From: Irpex lacteus
Taxonomy: Eukaryota; Basidiomycota; Agaricomycetes; Polyporales; Irpicaceae
Direction of reading: 5' to 3'
Length of the DNA: 64,000 bases
Assembly: GCA_001986395.2 (NCBI GenBank)
Contig: MQVO02000006.1
Location: forward strand, 1,240,001-1,304,000
Under the pieces are notes generated by a model. It worked only from the letters and a program-made list of their open reading frames with translations, searched no databases and was not told where the DNA came from. Below are positions 36,201 through 47,498 of this stretch, piece by piece (the first letter of the stretch is position 1; every line of letters starts with the position of its first letter). The position numbers and the translations under genes are program-made.

Positions 36201-38671
36201 ATGAGTGCCACTAACCTGGAAGAAGCGGCTACTGTGGCCTCGGAATTTATCTCGAGTAAGTGCCTCATCTGTGAGACACACGTGTTTCTCTGGTCCACGT
36301 GCCCTGATAGGTAGTTGTTGATTGTTGGTATTCTCTCTATAGGCCTAGATAACCTACCAGCAGAGGTAGCCCATCTGCTTGCGGAGTTGAAGCATCGCGA
36401 TGCTCGGGCACAAGGTATGTTGGCCTTCCAATACCTGTCATCTACTGTGGCTCTGTATGTTGCGTGGTACGCAGAGTACACTGTCAGATGTTATCTGGCG
36501 TAGCACGCATCTGCACTGCAGCGGTTCTTCGTCGTCGATTGGCTTGACCATACGGGAGGTCGAGGCCACTTGTCGTGTTTTTGCTCCATTACGACCCTGG
36601 CCGGTGTGCTGACATTCTCCTTCAACATGTTTTGCTCCCCGCCATGGCCGATCCAAATTTTGGTCTACTGCACTTGGCCATCACGAACACGATGCTCTCG
36701 ACATATACTGCCACCCCTTGAACCACATGTGGTACCGGTACCTATCGCTACCACGCGGATCAACTAATCGTGATGAATTATCGGTCTGCTTGCGAAACTG
36801 TCATGATCTGACGATCCTTGACTGGGCAAACCTCCTGGTGATATACTGGGGTCCTAACGCATTGATCTAATAGAGCTTACGCAAGAGATCCAGAAGGAGG
36901 GGGCCAAGTACGTGCGACATTCTCTAAGAACGACGCCCAATCAGGCATTATCGGCGAAGGACACTGCGATCCCGTCTATGATCCAGGCTCATTACGATGA
37001 GATTGACAAACTCAGCGGGGAGAAAGAGCTCTTGGCACAGAAGATTGTGCAGCTCGTGATGCGTGCAAAGTCCCGACTCGATTGCGACCTGAACAGGGTG
37101 TTGATGCTCCAAGGCGAGGGCGACCTACCAATGCAGGCCGGCTACTACCCTACTCTCGTCAAGAATTCAGTAACGCAAGTCAACGATATCCTACGAAATA
37201 CTCCGACGATTGCAGAGTTGCCCATAACAACTCCTATAAGCGCAGGGCCTCCACCAACGAAGAGTAAGTGCTTCGGTCTCGAATCCTGAAACAAACAGTA
37301 CTGACTATTAGCATCTCTATCTTGTTCCTAACCTCGCTGCTCTTGCCCTTTCACCCGCTTCTGATTGGATTTCGACAACTCAAAAACTTTGAACTATGGC
37401 GAAATCCGGCCGCCGTCGCACGTTCCATCAAAAACCATATAGAACGTCGAGTTACCGCTGCTGCCTCTGCCGGATCGATAAAACTGCCCAGTCCCGCTCC
37501 GGCTACCGTGCCTGTAAGCGCCAACCTGAGTGCTGCTGGATCTCAGAGGTCGAGGTTATCGCAGCAAGTGTCACTGCGCAATTCACCCGCCCGCAGCGCC
37601 CGCCGGGCGACAGGCCTAGAGACTAACGAAGATGCTGAAGGTGAAGACGACGTTGAAGAAGACGCAATGGAAGAAGGTGGAGACACAGAGGATAAGGAAC
37701 TCTACTGTTTCTGCCGAAAGCTTTCATACGGCGAGGTGCGTACACGGCTCATTCTACAGTCATTGCAAATGCGGTGGTGGACGAGCAAAGGGTAGACCCT
37801 GGGCGTTCGGTCTCGCCATGTGTCTACGAACGTTGTGGCGGGTCAGCGGGTCACGGTCCATTGACTCCTCTTATCTTTGTTCACACGACGCACGGTCTCG
37901 TCCCTCGCTTCTCGTGTTTCGCAGACGTAATGCTCGTCGCTCCTTCCGCTTTCACTCACTTCATTCCCCGGGCCATTCAAGCCTGTCATTCTATCCTGCT
38001 ACGCAGGAAGTTTATCCGTCCGTTCCCTACTGCTTCTTGGGCGGCGTCATCGTGTTCCCTTTTTCTACTCTCTTGCATCCGGTTACGTGACTCAATTGTT
38101 CCTGAGTTCAACTTTCATGTTCCCTTTCATTTTCTGTCTAACCTACTACCGGGCTCACCGCTGTCGGCGGGGATGGTTGAGACTGTGGTGACTTGACCGC
38201 ATTTTTGCGATTAGACAACGCCTCTTGCTCTCATTAGACGAGCTCGTCCCCTACTCACATGGCGCTTTTACACCATTTCTGACATATTTACTGTTTAGAT
38301 GATTGGATGTGACAATCCGGATTGCAGGTACCAATGGGTGAGTACTATTCGCCTACATCATCCACATCATTCCCGCGATTCCTTCTCCCCCACTCACTTC
38401 GCAACGGAACGGTGCTTGAGAGAGTTGAGGCTGACTATGTATTACCCATCCCCCTCTCGCGTTCTGGCCTGTTCTTTGTCCTTGGCCGAATTTTTACCAT
38501 TGGCGCACGTGGAATTCGTCGGTCGGGCGGTTCGGACATATCCAGTTCCACCTACCTTGCGTCAACTTGAAACCGCCGTTGCCGGACCAGTGGTACTGCG
38601 ACGATTGCCTAGAGAAATTTGGGCCTGCTCTCAATGGGGGTCAGGAACGTCGCAAAGGACGGAAGAAGTAA
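36201..38671 (+). CDS. ING-family chromatin reader with C-terminal PHD finger
   Basis: Exons: 36201-36255, 36343-36414, 36874-37263, 37443-37735, 38299-38337, 38546-38671; 324 aa. ING proteins are subunits of histone acetyltransferase or deacetylase complexes and bind H3K4me3 through the PHD finger. The N-terminal ING helix region (SLDNLPAEVAHLLAELKHRD, then IQAHYDEIDKLSGEKELLAQ) covers residues about 15-110. A nuclear signal KKRR is at 172-175. A long acidic stretch (ETNEDAEGEDDVEEDAMEEG) precedes the PHD. The PHD has C261, C263, C274, C279, H285, C288, C301 and C304, with the aromatic-cage positions Tyr260 and Trp283 present, so H3K4me3 binding is expected. Intron lengths are 87, 459, 179, 563 and 208 nt, far longer than elsewhere in the window. 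Frames inside the 563-nt intron are not separate genes. Confidence 0.93.
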
Positions 38672-41600
38672 AGGGGGAAACCAGGGAGGAGTGGATGCCC
38701 GGGGAAAAGGAAGGGTATGACAGCGTTCTTCGGGCTTCTTCCCCACTGCTAACTATGGGGTAGGGCATTGTGGCCACAAGGAGATATGTGCATCGTTTGC
38801 CTGCCTACGAGGGGATTGCCAGTGTACGATAGCGATGTAATGTTGACGTGCAACGTCATGCGTCTTACGAATATGGATTCCGCGCTTGGCCATCACGGTG
38901 CGCTCGTTCGTGGGAGGGACAGTCCAGTCAACAGACTTGTCTATGAAGTGACCTTTCCAGAGCATCGCTTTACACACGTATGCCAGGTATCACACGGCTC
39001 GTAAGGGCAGCAGTAAGTGATATTGTTGCATTTCACGGGATCACAGAAGAAGAGAATGGAAGCGATGGCGGAAGGTGTTACGACAAGGTTTGACAGATCC
39101 AGGGGATGTTTGAGTACTATCATATCGTACATGTCTGCCCGCCGAGGGGATATGAGAAAGAGAGGTGAGGTGCCCAGAGCGTCATTTCTGCAATTTGCAC
39201 CAAGTCGTCCAAACCTTCAAAGTGAGTTGTTCGTTTGGCGCATCGAGGCCTTGACGACAGTAAATTTAAACTCTCACATAGGACGGGGCCGCCGGGCTGT
39301 CTTTGCGAAACATACCAGTTCGGTGTTCTCCCGAAGTGGCATTCCTCCCACATAAGTAAAAGTCTACGTCGCAGTAAGTGGCTAGAGCCAGAAGCAGTTT
39401 CTGAGTTTGACTTTGCGTTTCTGGATTCTGTACTTCTTCTCCTAACACGGGCCGTCAAGTCATGGCGCAAGTTGATTGTTAACAATCGTCACGAACCCAC
39501 GGTATCAGTGGTGCTTTATTGCGTATCTGCGCAGCATATGCCAGGCGGGATGGTAGGACGCCAGCGACGACTGACACTATTGGCAGCGGAGTAATTTGAA
39601 GCACACCGGGACACCTACTGGCGGGCCATGGCAGGGAACAGTTGCCACAAAGACACACAGGATTTCGCCACATACCATGCGGTGCGTAAAGTGTTCTTCG
39701 ATTGTGCGCCTGTTGTGCAGTAATGTGTACATATAGGTGGATACCCCGAGTTTGGCAACTGTCTCGATCAAAGGCTTCGTGGCGGCGGCGCTCATTCGAA
39801 GGATATCGTTTACCTCCTCCTTCCTCTTTTGTGCTTGCGAATCGCGACGCGCCTTCCGAGATCCACGTGGAGCAAATTTACACCAATCTCCGTGAAACCC
39901 GTCCGGTTTTTTCGTCTTCGTCTGTCGGTGTATCGTTATAGTACGTTGCCACCATATGCATTCTAATAGTGGTGATTCATTAGCTTTTGGAAGCAGATCG
40001 CAGCCAGTGTCGCTCTTTAGCTCCAAAAAAGTAGAATACTCGGTACATATATAGCTGTCGAAATTGCGTTCTGTGTCTCAAAGTTCAGCAGAACAAGTCG
40101 TACAAGCCGGAGTGGCGCTTTACATCGGAGCAGCATCCATAAGTCCATGATAGATACGCTCGTCATGTACATGTTAGTGCCCTTATAGTGCCAGTGAAGG
40201 TACAATCGCCCGCCTATCTATGTTGTATACGCCGATCGCGATGCGCCGACGACCGACATTAGCACGGAAACGGATGTGGTAAAGTCCGGAGTGGGCGGGT
40301 GCGCTGGGCACATGAACTGACGTCTGAATTCCCAAATGAAGAAATGATCAGGCAAGTCTGAGTGCTATTCGTGATCGAGTCTGCAAATAACAGGAAAGAA
40401 TGATCGTGGGCGGTCCGAAACCTACGCTCAAAGCAGAATGACGGCACTGTCCAAGCACAGAGTTTTAATTCTGAAGGGCACCGAGCGGCGAGAGAATTCG
40501 CGGCTGTTATGGATTTCAGGAATCGCAAACTGGCTCATCCAATCAGCGGTCATCATCGCCCACCTCAAGTGATCAAGTCCACCTGTCGGTCGGAAGATGC
40601 GTCAGTGTACGCGCTTCGCGGGAGGACTGCGAGGCGCAAGCTTTGGAATTCGAAGCTGCAAGTTCCCGGTACAGGTGGAGTGCTACGTTGGAGCTAGGCA
40701 CATATAGATACATGACGGCTATACAATACAATCGTAATTACAGTTGCTCGTGTAAGAGCCTGAGAGTCGGTACTCTCAAGTACTGCCGGTGAGATGAATC
40801 ACGATTGGGAGCCTTGCGATGGGGGGAATTCGAATCACCTGGAAGCTACTTTTGCAATTCTGTGTTTCAAGGGTTCCTTCGCAGGCCTTGCGTTCTAGCT
40901 ATGCTCCGTGCGTCACATACGTGCTAAGTCTCCGACCGCATGTGGCGGGCGAGTTAGAGTATTGCAACATATCGCACGTCGTACGTACCGCGGGTGCCGG
41001 CAAGATTAAGAAATCGTAGCGTGAGCGGGTTGATCGAGAGCGTTATCGGAGGAAGCGATAACCAGCGGTTGAATGGTTCACGAGATAGAGGAGGAGTTGA
41101 AGGCGATTGTAAGTAGTACGTACGAATCTCGACCACCGATGGGAATCCCGTCTCCAGCGGTCTCGGACAGAAACGTGCTGCGAAGTGATATGTCGAGTAC
41201 CTTTGCTGCTTCTCCAGGTGTCTAGTGTAAACAAACTTGTCCTGCCAAAGTGGTGTACACAGTGATGTGGGACGTGTAAGTATGTGATCTATCAGCCGTA
41301 AGCTCGCGAGGCTGTGCGCATGATCTGCCGCTAACTCGTCCAGTACACAAAACATACAAAGCTACGAAACGTGATCTTGTAACACCTCGTGTCAATGGAT
41401 GCGCGATAGCCTCATATGGAAGAGCGACTGCCAGTGCTAGGAATAGAGCGATAAACGTTTAGCAAAACTTTGACCAGCGAGTGGAGTGTAATGAGAACGC
41501 GCGACTGTGCACAGCAGTCAGGGGCCGGCGGTTGCCATTATGGTGTTCATTTAGTAGCGACGTCTCCGGAGATGGGGGATGTGAGAGCGATTTGTGTGCG

Positions 41601-44600
41601 GCGGTGGGTGCGATGCTGAAGAAGGCGAGAGAAGAAAGCTGGTCCGGTCTCCAGCTGCCAGCCCTAGCATCAGCACTCATTCGAGCTCTGCTGCAACCTC
41701 ATCGAGCTTCCTTCGTTGGCATCATAGGCGTTCCTGGGAAAGAAGCCACAAAGGCCAAGCTGCATCACCGCTATCAGTACCACCTGTGAGAGGAATTGCT
41801 TGCGAGACTCGTTGCGTGGGATAGAATGGGAGAGAGCACTTACGGCGAGATGCAGTACATTGAGAAGCGTATCTTGAGGTTAAGGTTCAGCGTTATACGC
41901 GGACGGAACGGGGTTTTGTGCGTGTTGTTTGCAGGAGGCACTGCAACAGAAGCCACTGGACACTTCGTGGCGTTCCGGCGCGTCTTTGTGGCGCGGTCAC
42001 TAAATGGCCTGTCACAGTCGTAGTGGGAAATTGCTTCTTCGCAGGCCAGAGCGTTTCCCTCTACGAAACATGATTAGATCAGTCAGAGTCACGGTCACAG
42101 AAGTGCGTACATGAATCAGGGGAAACGTTACCCAAGCCCGTCTATAATTATGAGATCATGCGCGACGTGAGTACACGGCGTTCGACGGATAATATCCGTA
42201 GGCTGTGTTTACGACGCTTTGTCGAGGCCAATGCGGGGAGAGGATCCATCGCGAGAAGTATGTTGGCTGAGATGGCGTTGTAATGCAGAGTAGAGCTATG
42301 AGATGAAGCTTGCATACGTGCACTGCTCCAAGCTTTGGAACAGTGTCGTTACCTGTAGCGAGTCAGATAGACTGCAGGCGAGTGTGAGAATAGAAGGATC
42401 AAGACATTCTTCGCGCATACGCACCATGAGTAAGAGCACTGTGGCATTGGCACTTGGCGCCCTACCGTTGACTCGATGATGTTGCGGTGCAATAGCATCA
42501 TTGACATCTCCTTACAAGGACGCTGCTCAAGCACGGAACAGCTTTTCGGACAGGTGCGATGCATATTTGGAGACCTAGCGACTGTCGTATTCGCAGGGCA
42601 GTACCGTCGACCTTCATAGACTTTCGAGGAGATTTCCAACGTAATTGACACGTTAGGCGTTTACCCTCGTCCAGGATGCCCATGTGCGCACGTCCAGACG
42701 CGCCGCTGCGTGCACAAATACAACTTCTGCGCCGCCTGCTAAGCTGCTTTGCGATATTCAAAAGGGGGGTATTAGGGTCCGGACAATAAACCAGCGTAGA
42801 AGAAGCAAAGAGCAAACCGTATTTGTCCAACAAAAGGTGTGGTGACAAACACCGGCCGGTGTTCCACGTCCGTTGGCAAAAGCTAAACGGGAATTTCCTT
42901 GCAACTAAGCGGCCGCCGACTCACGGGGTGTTGCTGTCCATCGTCAGCTCGCACCCGAAGACAGACCGAGCGCGCTGCTTGCGACAAGCGAGAGGACATG
43001 CGAAAAGAGAAGCATGTCGGGGCGCAGGCGCGTTCCTGATAGGTTACGGAGGATGTATACGTAGGTGTTGTGTATTGTTATCGTACGTACGCAGTGTGTG
43101 GGCAGATACTGTATGGGTTCACGTTATGGAAGTGGCTTTGCGACGAGCGGACGTTTCCGAGGGGGATTCGAGGGCTGGGAGTTTTTTTCTTGTCTCTGTC
43201 CTTACGTACCGACGAGGGCGGGCGTAACGTGAAACGTGCGGGCGCAAATGAAAGGCGGCGACACGCGACAGGGGAGCAGAAGAAGAAGGGTTGGAGAAAC
43301 TTTGGTAAACTTTGCGTTGCTGTATCTACAAATGCGTACGCTTTGGAAAACACCCTGGGCGGGGGACAGCAGTGGACCCAGGGAGAAAGAAGAAGAGCAT
43401 GCAGCGGGCGTCCAGTAAAAACGTGCGGGGCACAACACGAGGCACCGTCTCACTTCGGCATGGACTCGGCTACGTCCTTGAGGGTTCGGATGGGACAGGC
43501 GCGTGGGTTGTTCCGCCGCCCGGATATCTGCCCCAATTGGAAGGCCAGGAAAGAAGAAGGTCACACTGGAAGGGACATACGTAAAGGCCGCGGTCCCTCT
43601 CCCCCTGCGTTATCCCGCTGGTCTAGTCTTGAGCAGAGGAGGAATTTCGAGGGAGAAGTGTTCTCTCGCTCGTTTACTATATCCCCGAGGCCAGACGTAG
43701 TGTAAACACGCTACAAGGTTCGGCGGGCGAAGCGAGAATTTCTACCAAGCTAAAATTTGGAGGGCACTCTGGGCTGCTGACTGCTGACACGCTCAGGGAC
43801 AGGTCAGTTCCTCCGGCATGCGGGAGGCGATGGGACGGTGCGGCGTGGAAAGAAAGGGTGACTGAATGGGCAGGGAGCTTGGTGACGAGGAGGGATCGGA
43901 TATTCGGGGCCACTGTACTAAAAAGCGTACAGGACACAAACGGGGCAGCAGGCCCGGTGCGCATTATCACACAGCAAAGTGGTGTCGAACGAGGTTTATT
44001 CCGCAGGCAGGCGTAATGAGTACATAACATTGAGCACGACTCATGTGACGACTATCGGCAATGGACTGGGCAGTGTACGAGACGAGTTCGGGGGCGTAAC
44101 ACGCGGGGTGGGAGAATTGCCACCGGGACGAAAGGTAAAATGTGGCAGACGCTGAGGAGCTCCGGGCAGCTGCAGAATGTAAGAAAGCAAGAGAACTGAC
44201 GAGACCTGACGTCGAAGAGTCACGACGGCAGCCAGTAGGAGAATCTGGGTGGGAGTCGTGGAATTTTGACGGGCGTGTGAGGAAGAATTGTGATAAAACT
44301 GTCGGCAGACGAGGTCAAGAACCTGAAGGGGACATACAGGGCGGGGTGGCAGGCGAATGGCATGCGAACGCGCCGTTGTCAGGCAGGGTGTGTTACACTG
44401 GCAGGATGTGCAGGAGCTGTAAATGAACCGAGGAACATGCTCGCGGGAGGCGGCGCAGGACAGCGTGCACACAGGTGCGGCAAGAGCAACAGCACGAGCC
44501 TCGTCTGTGGCCACAGAGCAAGGCCACATGTAACGGTCGTGACAGGCTGTGACGGAACAGTGTGCCTTGTTCTTCGAGGAGTTTTTCTTATTTTCGAATT

Positions 44601-44988
44601 GGCGGATATGGAGCGCATGGCGAGCTGTGTTTGCGGCTATTTGGCGACGCACGACCCGACACAACGGGTCCCAGCAAGAGGGCGCGCTAGAGCCCGATTG
44701 GAAGACTAGGCCAAATCAGGGAGGGGACACAGCCTGAGGGCGGACTTCTGGCACCTGCTCTGTGGTTGTGTGGGCCACGGTGGGACCCCGGTGTACGGGC
44801 GGCTGTGAGACCCTTTCTGTGTGTACTGGCTCATGTACAAAATCCCGAGCAGTAAACCTGATTTCAGTGTCTCTCCCGCCTCCCCGCCAACACTCTGCAC
44901 GGACGCGTATTCGTCCTGCTTCATCCCACTTTCTCCAGATAAGGCAGCCATAATACCTGGCCACCTCTCCTCCCGCGTGCTGACCCAA
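38672..44988. other. 6.3-kb gene-poor interval upstream of the GATA factor
   Basis: No open frame here has splice-consistent extension or a known motif; the longest (plus 43070-43705 and minus 44664-44041) are overlapping random-looking frames in GC-rich DNA. The right 2 kb is the upstream region of the GATA gene and may include a long 5' leader. No tRNA, satellite or transposon signature was found. It could hold non-coding transcripts, which cannot be seen from sequence alone. Confidence 0.4.
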
Positions 44989-46601
44989 ATGGACTACCAG
45001 TTCGACTCCTACACTCCGTACTCTGACGCTTCTTCCACTCCCCGCACGCCTTCGCCAAGGTCTTCTGTTTACTCAGACGACGTGCACTACGCCTCACCTA
45101 ACCTCAAGCAGCATCATCTAGACATTGCTGTCAACCCCGCCATCTACGACCCCAGCGAAGAGCACGGCGGCATCGTCCCTGAACCTCACGCTATCAAGGC
45201 TGCGACTCAAATGTGGAACAACGCCCAGCAGTACAACCAGTCTTACCCTCAGCCACCAGGCTCTCGTGGCTCCCTTCTTGACGAACTCTACAACCCTGAC
45301 ATTCCTGAGCAGCCTATCCACCCCGACGATGTCTACCACCACCAAGAGTCCTCCTACCACCAGCAGCCTCGCCACCACCACAACACTTGGAACAACATGC
45401 CTCAGACAGCGCATGGTGAACACATTCCCTCGATGCGCCACCCACACGACGTAGGGATGCAGCGCCGCGCGACTTTCCCCTACGTGCGCCGCGACCACGA
45501 AGCACTTCCATACCCGCCTCAGTCTTTCATGCCCGACGGCTCTCCAAGTCCGTACGGCTCGCGCCCAGGGACAATGTACGGCGAGCCTCTTCCTATGGAG
45601 GGGCTTCCCCACCATATGGACGAGCCCTTTGCACACTCGGTGCACCCACCGCTCTACGACATGATCAAGACTGAGGACTCTCCCGTTATCGTGCCCTCGC
45701 AGACCGGCTACTGCCGTCCGCCCTCAGCTGGTATGCACGGGCTCCCCTGCCTTGCGCCGCACGCGGGCCTTCTTGTTCAGCACACAGATGACGCCGCCTC
45801 CAAGGAGACTCAGTATCTCCGGAGACGCTGCTTTAACTGCCACACGACCGAGCCCCCGTCGTGGCGTCGCTCGACTCTCAACCCCGGTAAGATCGTGTGC
45901 AACAAGTGTGGCCTCTACGAGAGGACGCATTTGAGGCCACGTCCCTTGCGATTCGACGAGCTTCGCGCTGGTAGCAAGACGAGGAAGCAGATGAAGACGG
46001 CGGGTAGCCCAAAGGTCGGCAAATTGTCGCCTGTGGTGAAGAAGGAGTCGACAGACGGTCTTGAGGCGCCTCAGCTTCAGCGCCGCTCGTCTGTCTCTTC
46101 GTCAAACGGCTCGACCGGAAACGGTGCTTCGAGTGACTGGGACGACTCTGGTGAGCTATTTTTGTAAATTTCTATTCGCCAACTATGCTCATTAGCTCAA
46201 TTCCAGTTTCTCTCGCTTCTTCAGGCTCTGTTCCATCTTCGTCGTTTAACTCGCCTGCTATTGCATCATTCCCCATCCCTCGTGACCCTAACTCGCAGTC
46301 GCCGCCCATTGACGGTGGAATCCGCCTTCCGAACGCTCCCCTCTCTGATATCGCTTCTCTCACCAACTCCCCTCTGTCGCGACCAGGCAGTGCGTCGGCT
46401 GGCTCGCCTCCGACTCCTCGCAAAGCCACCACCGCTCCTGGCGCCTTCTTCCAGAACGGTCAGGCATACGATGGGTCGCAGTCTGGGTCCCCGCAGATCC
46501 CGGAGGTAACGGGGTGGCAGAGCGTACCGCTATCGGATTTGGCGCCGTCAAAGTCCAAGTCTCGAAGCAACAGCCTGAGGAAACCCGTCGCAGCTCAGTG
46601 A
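44989..46601 (+). CDS. GATA-type zinc-finger transcription factor
   Basis: Exons 44989-46150 and 46225-46601 join in phase (74-nt intron) to give 512 aa. I chose the ATG at 44989 (MDYQFDSYTPYSDASS); the frame runs on upstream with an ATG at 44833, so a longer N-terminus is possible. The N-terminal 270 residues are low-complexity, rich in Pro, His, Ser and Tyr. A single GATA finger has Cys281, Cys284, Cys304 and Cys307, then the basic tail GLYERTHLRPRPLRF and RAGSKTRKQMK. The loop between Cys pairs is 19 residues, longer than the 17 or 18 usual in animals and most fungi. Ser/Pro-rich C-terminal sequence with possible phosphorylation sites (SRPGSASAGSPPTPRK) follows. Related basidiomycete factors regulate nitrogen use, light response or fruiting; which applies is unknown. 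Confidence 0.93.
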
Positions 46602-47213
46602 AACGGCTCCTCGCATCTTCTCCATCTTTCTTCTTCACCCACTCCGACATAGACTTTCCGCTCTGACAGGTTTCCTCTCGTCTCTGGCTTCGTGCGCTTG
46701 GATCAGTGTTCGTTAGGCCGTCCGCTCCTTATCGTGTCATGCGTCGTCGACGACAAGATTGGGACGCCGGTGTACATTAGCAAAATTCGATACCAACGCG
46801 CGTCCCAGCACCCTCGTCGACTCGTGGGCCACACCTCCTGCATCGTTGTACTCTCATCATCCTCCTGTATTCCATACGAGTATCACCCCCGTCGCACATA
46901 ACCCGATTACCCCCGCCTATATTTTTTATTGGTGCCTCTGCTTGCAGCTTGTTTTTTATTTGCTCGGGTTTGTGTTCATACTACCTTTGCTGGACTTCAT
47001 TATTTATTGGCCGCGAGGACACGCCTTTTCGCCCTCTGCAGAGCCGCCTCATGTCCCCTCCCCCTCCCCCGCACAACTTCTTTACTTATTGCGCAGTTTT
47101 CCCCCGTCCTCTCTTGTCTCTTGTCTTCGCTCCCCTACATACCGCTCTTCGCAATTTGCATAGCAACCCATCAATGTAATCGTAGTATACAGTCGTCACC
47201 CCATTGCCCAAGA
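46602..47213. other. 3' flank of the GATA gene
   Basis: The 612 bp after the GATA stop is pyrimidine-rich in its second half (CCTCCCCCTCCCCC near 47055) and has no recognised gene. It probably contains the GATA 3' UTR and the promoter of the small gene that may follow. Confidence 0.4.
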
Positions 47214-47498
47214 ATGAAAACAAAGACGATAACTCAATTGGCTTTATCTACTATTGTGTGTGTGCTCGTCCATTCCATTCAGCCTTGCTCTTTGTGTGGA
47301 ATCTGGTAAGTCGACTTGGGTGTCCATGCTAACTGGCCTTCGCGATGTTGTTTTCTCCAGCTGGACACGGACGAGGCAGCCCCGTTAGGTTAGTGCTTGA
47401 GTCTGGTAACGCCACTTACATGCTCGCACGCACACTTCCCAAACTCTAACCGTGCCTTAGGCTCTTACGGCTGCGCGTCAGCCTGTCCAACTTGCTGA
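47214..47498 (+). CDS. Candidate small cysteine-rich secreted peptide (50 aa)
   Basis: Proposed exons are 47214-47305, 47361-47383 and 47461-47498, with donors GTAAGT and GTTAGG and acceptors CTCCAG and CCTTAG. The translation opens with a signal-peptide-like leader (MKTKTITQLALSTIVCVLVH). Six cysteines follow at 25, 28, 31, 43, 47 and 50 (C-x2-C-x2-C, then C-x3-C-x2-C), ending CASACPTC. The regular cysteine spacing after the leader appears only when both introns are removed, which argues against chance. It matches no family I know; small secreted Cys-rich proteins in fungi serve as effectors, antimicrobial peptides or metal binders. An alternative second donor (GTTAGT at 47389) would put a stop in exon 2. 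The gene is unproven. Confidence 0.33.

Noticed and set aside
37396..37626. Frame beginning MAKSGRRR as an ING exon
   Set aside because: Splicing from 37263 to 37443 gives PPTKKRRV in phase; using this frame would require an indel.
37774..38196. 140-codon open frame
   Set aside because: It lies wholly in an ING intron defined by in-frame PHD exons on both sides and has no family resemblance.
43070..43705. 211-codon plus-strand frame upstream of the GATA gene
   Set aside because: Other frames overlap it on both strands, it has no domain, and composition is as expected for GC-rich non-coding DNA.
44041..44664. 207-codon minus-strand frame
   Set aside because: No motif, no splice-consistent extension, and it overlaps plus-strand frames of similar quality.
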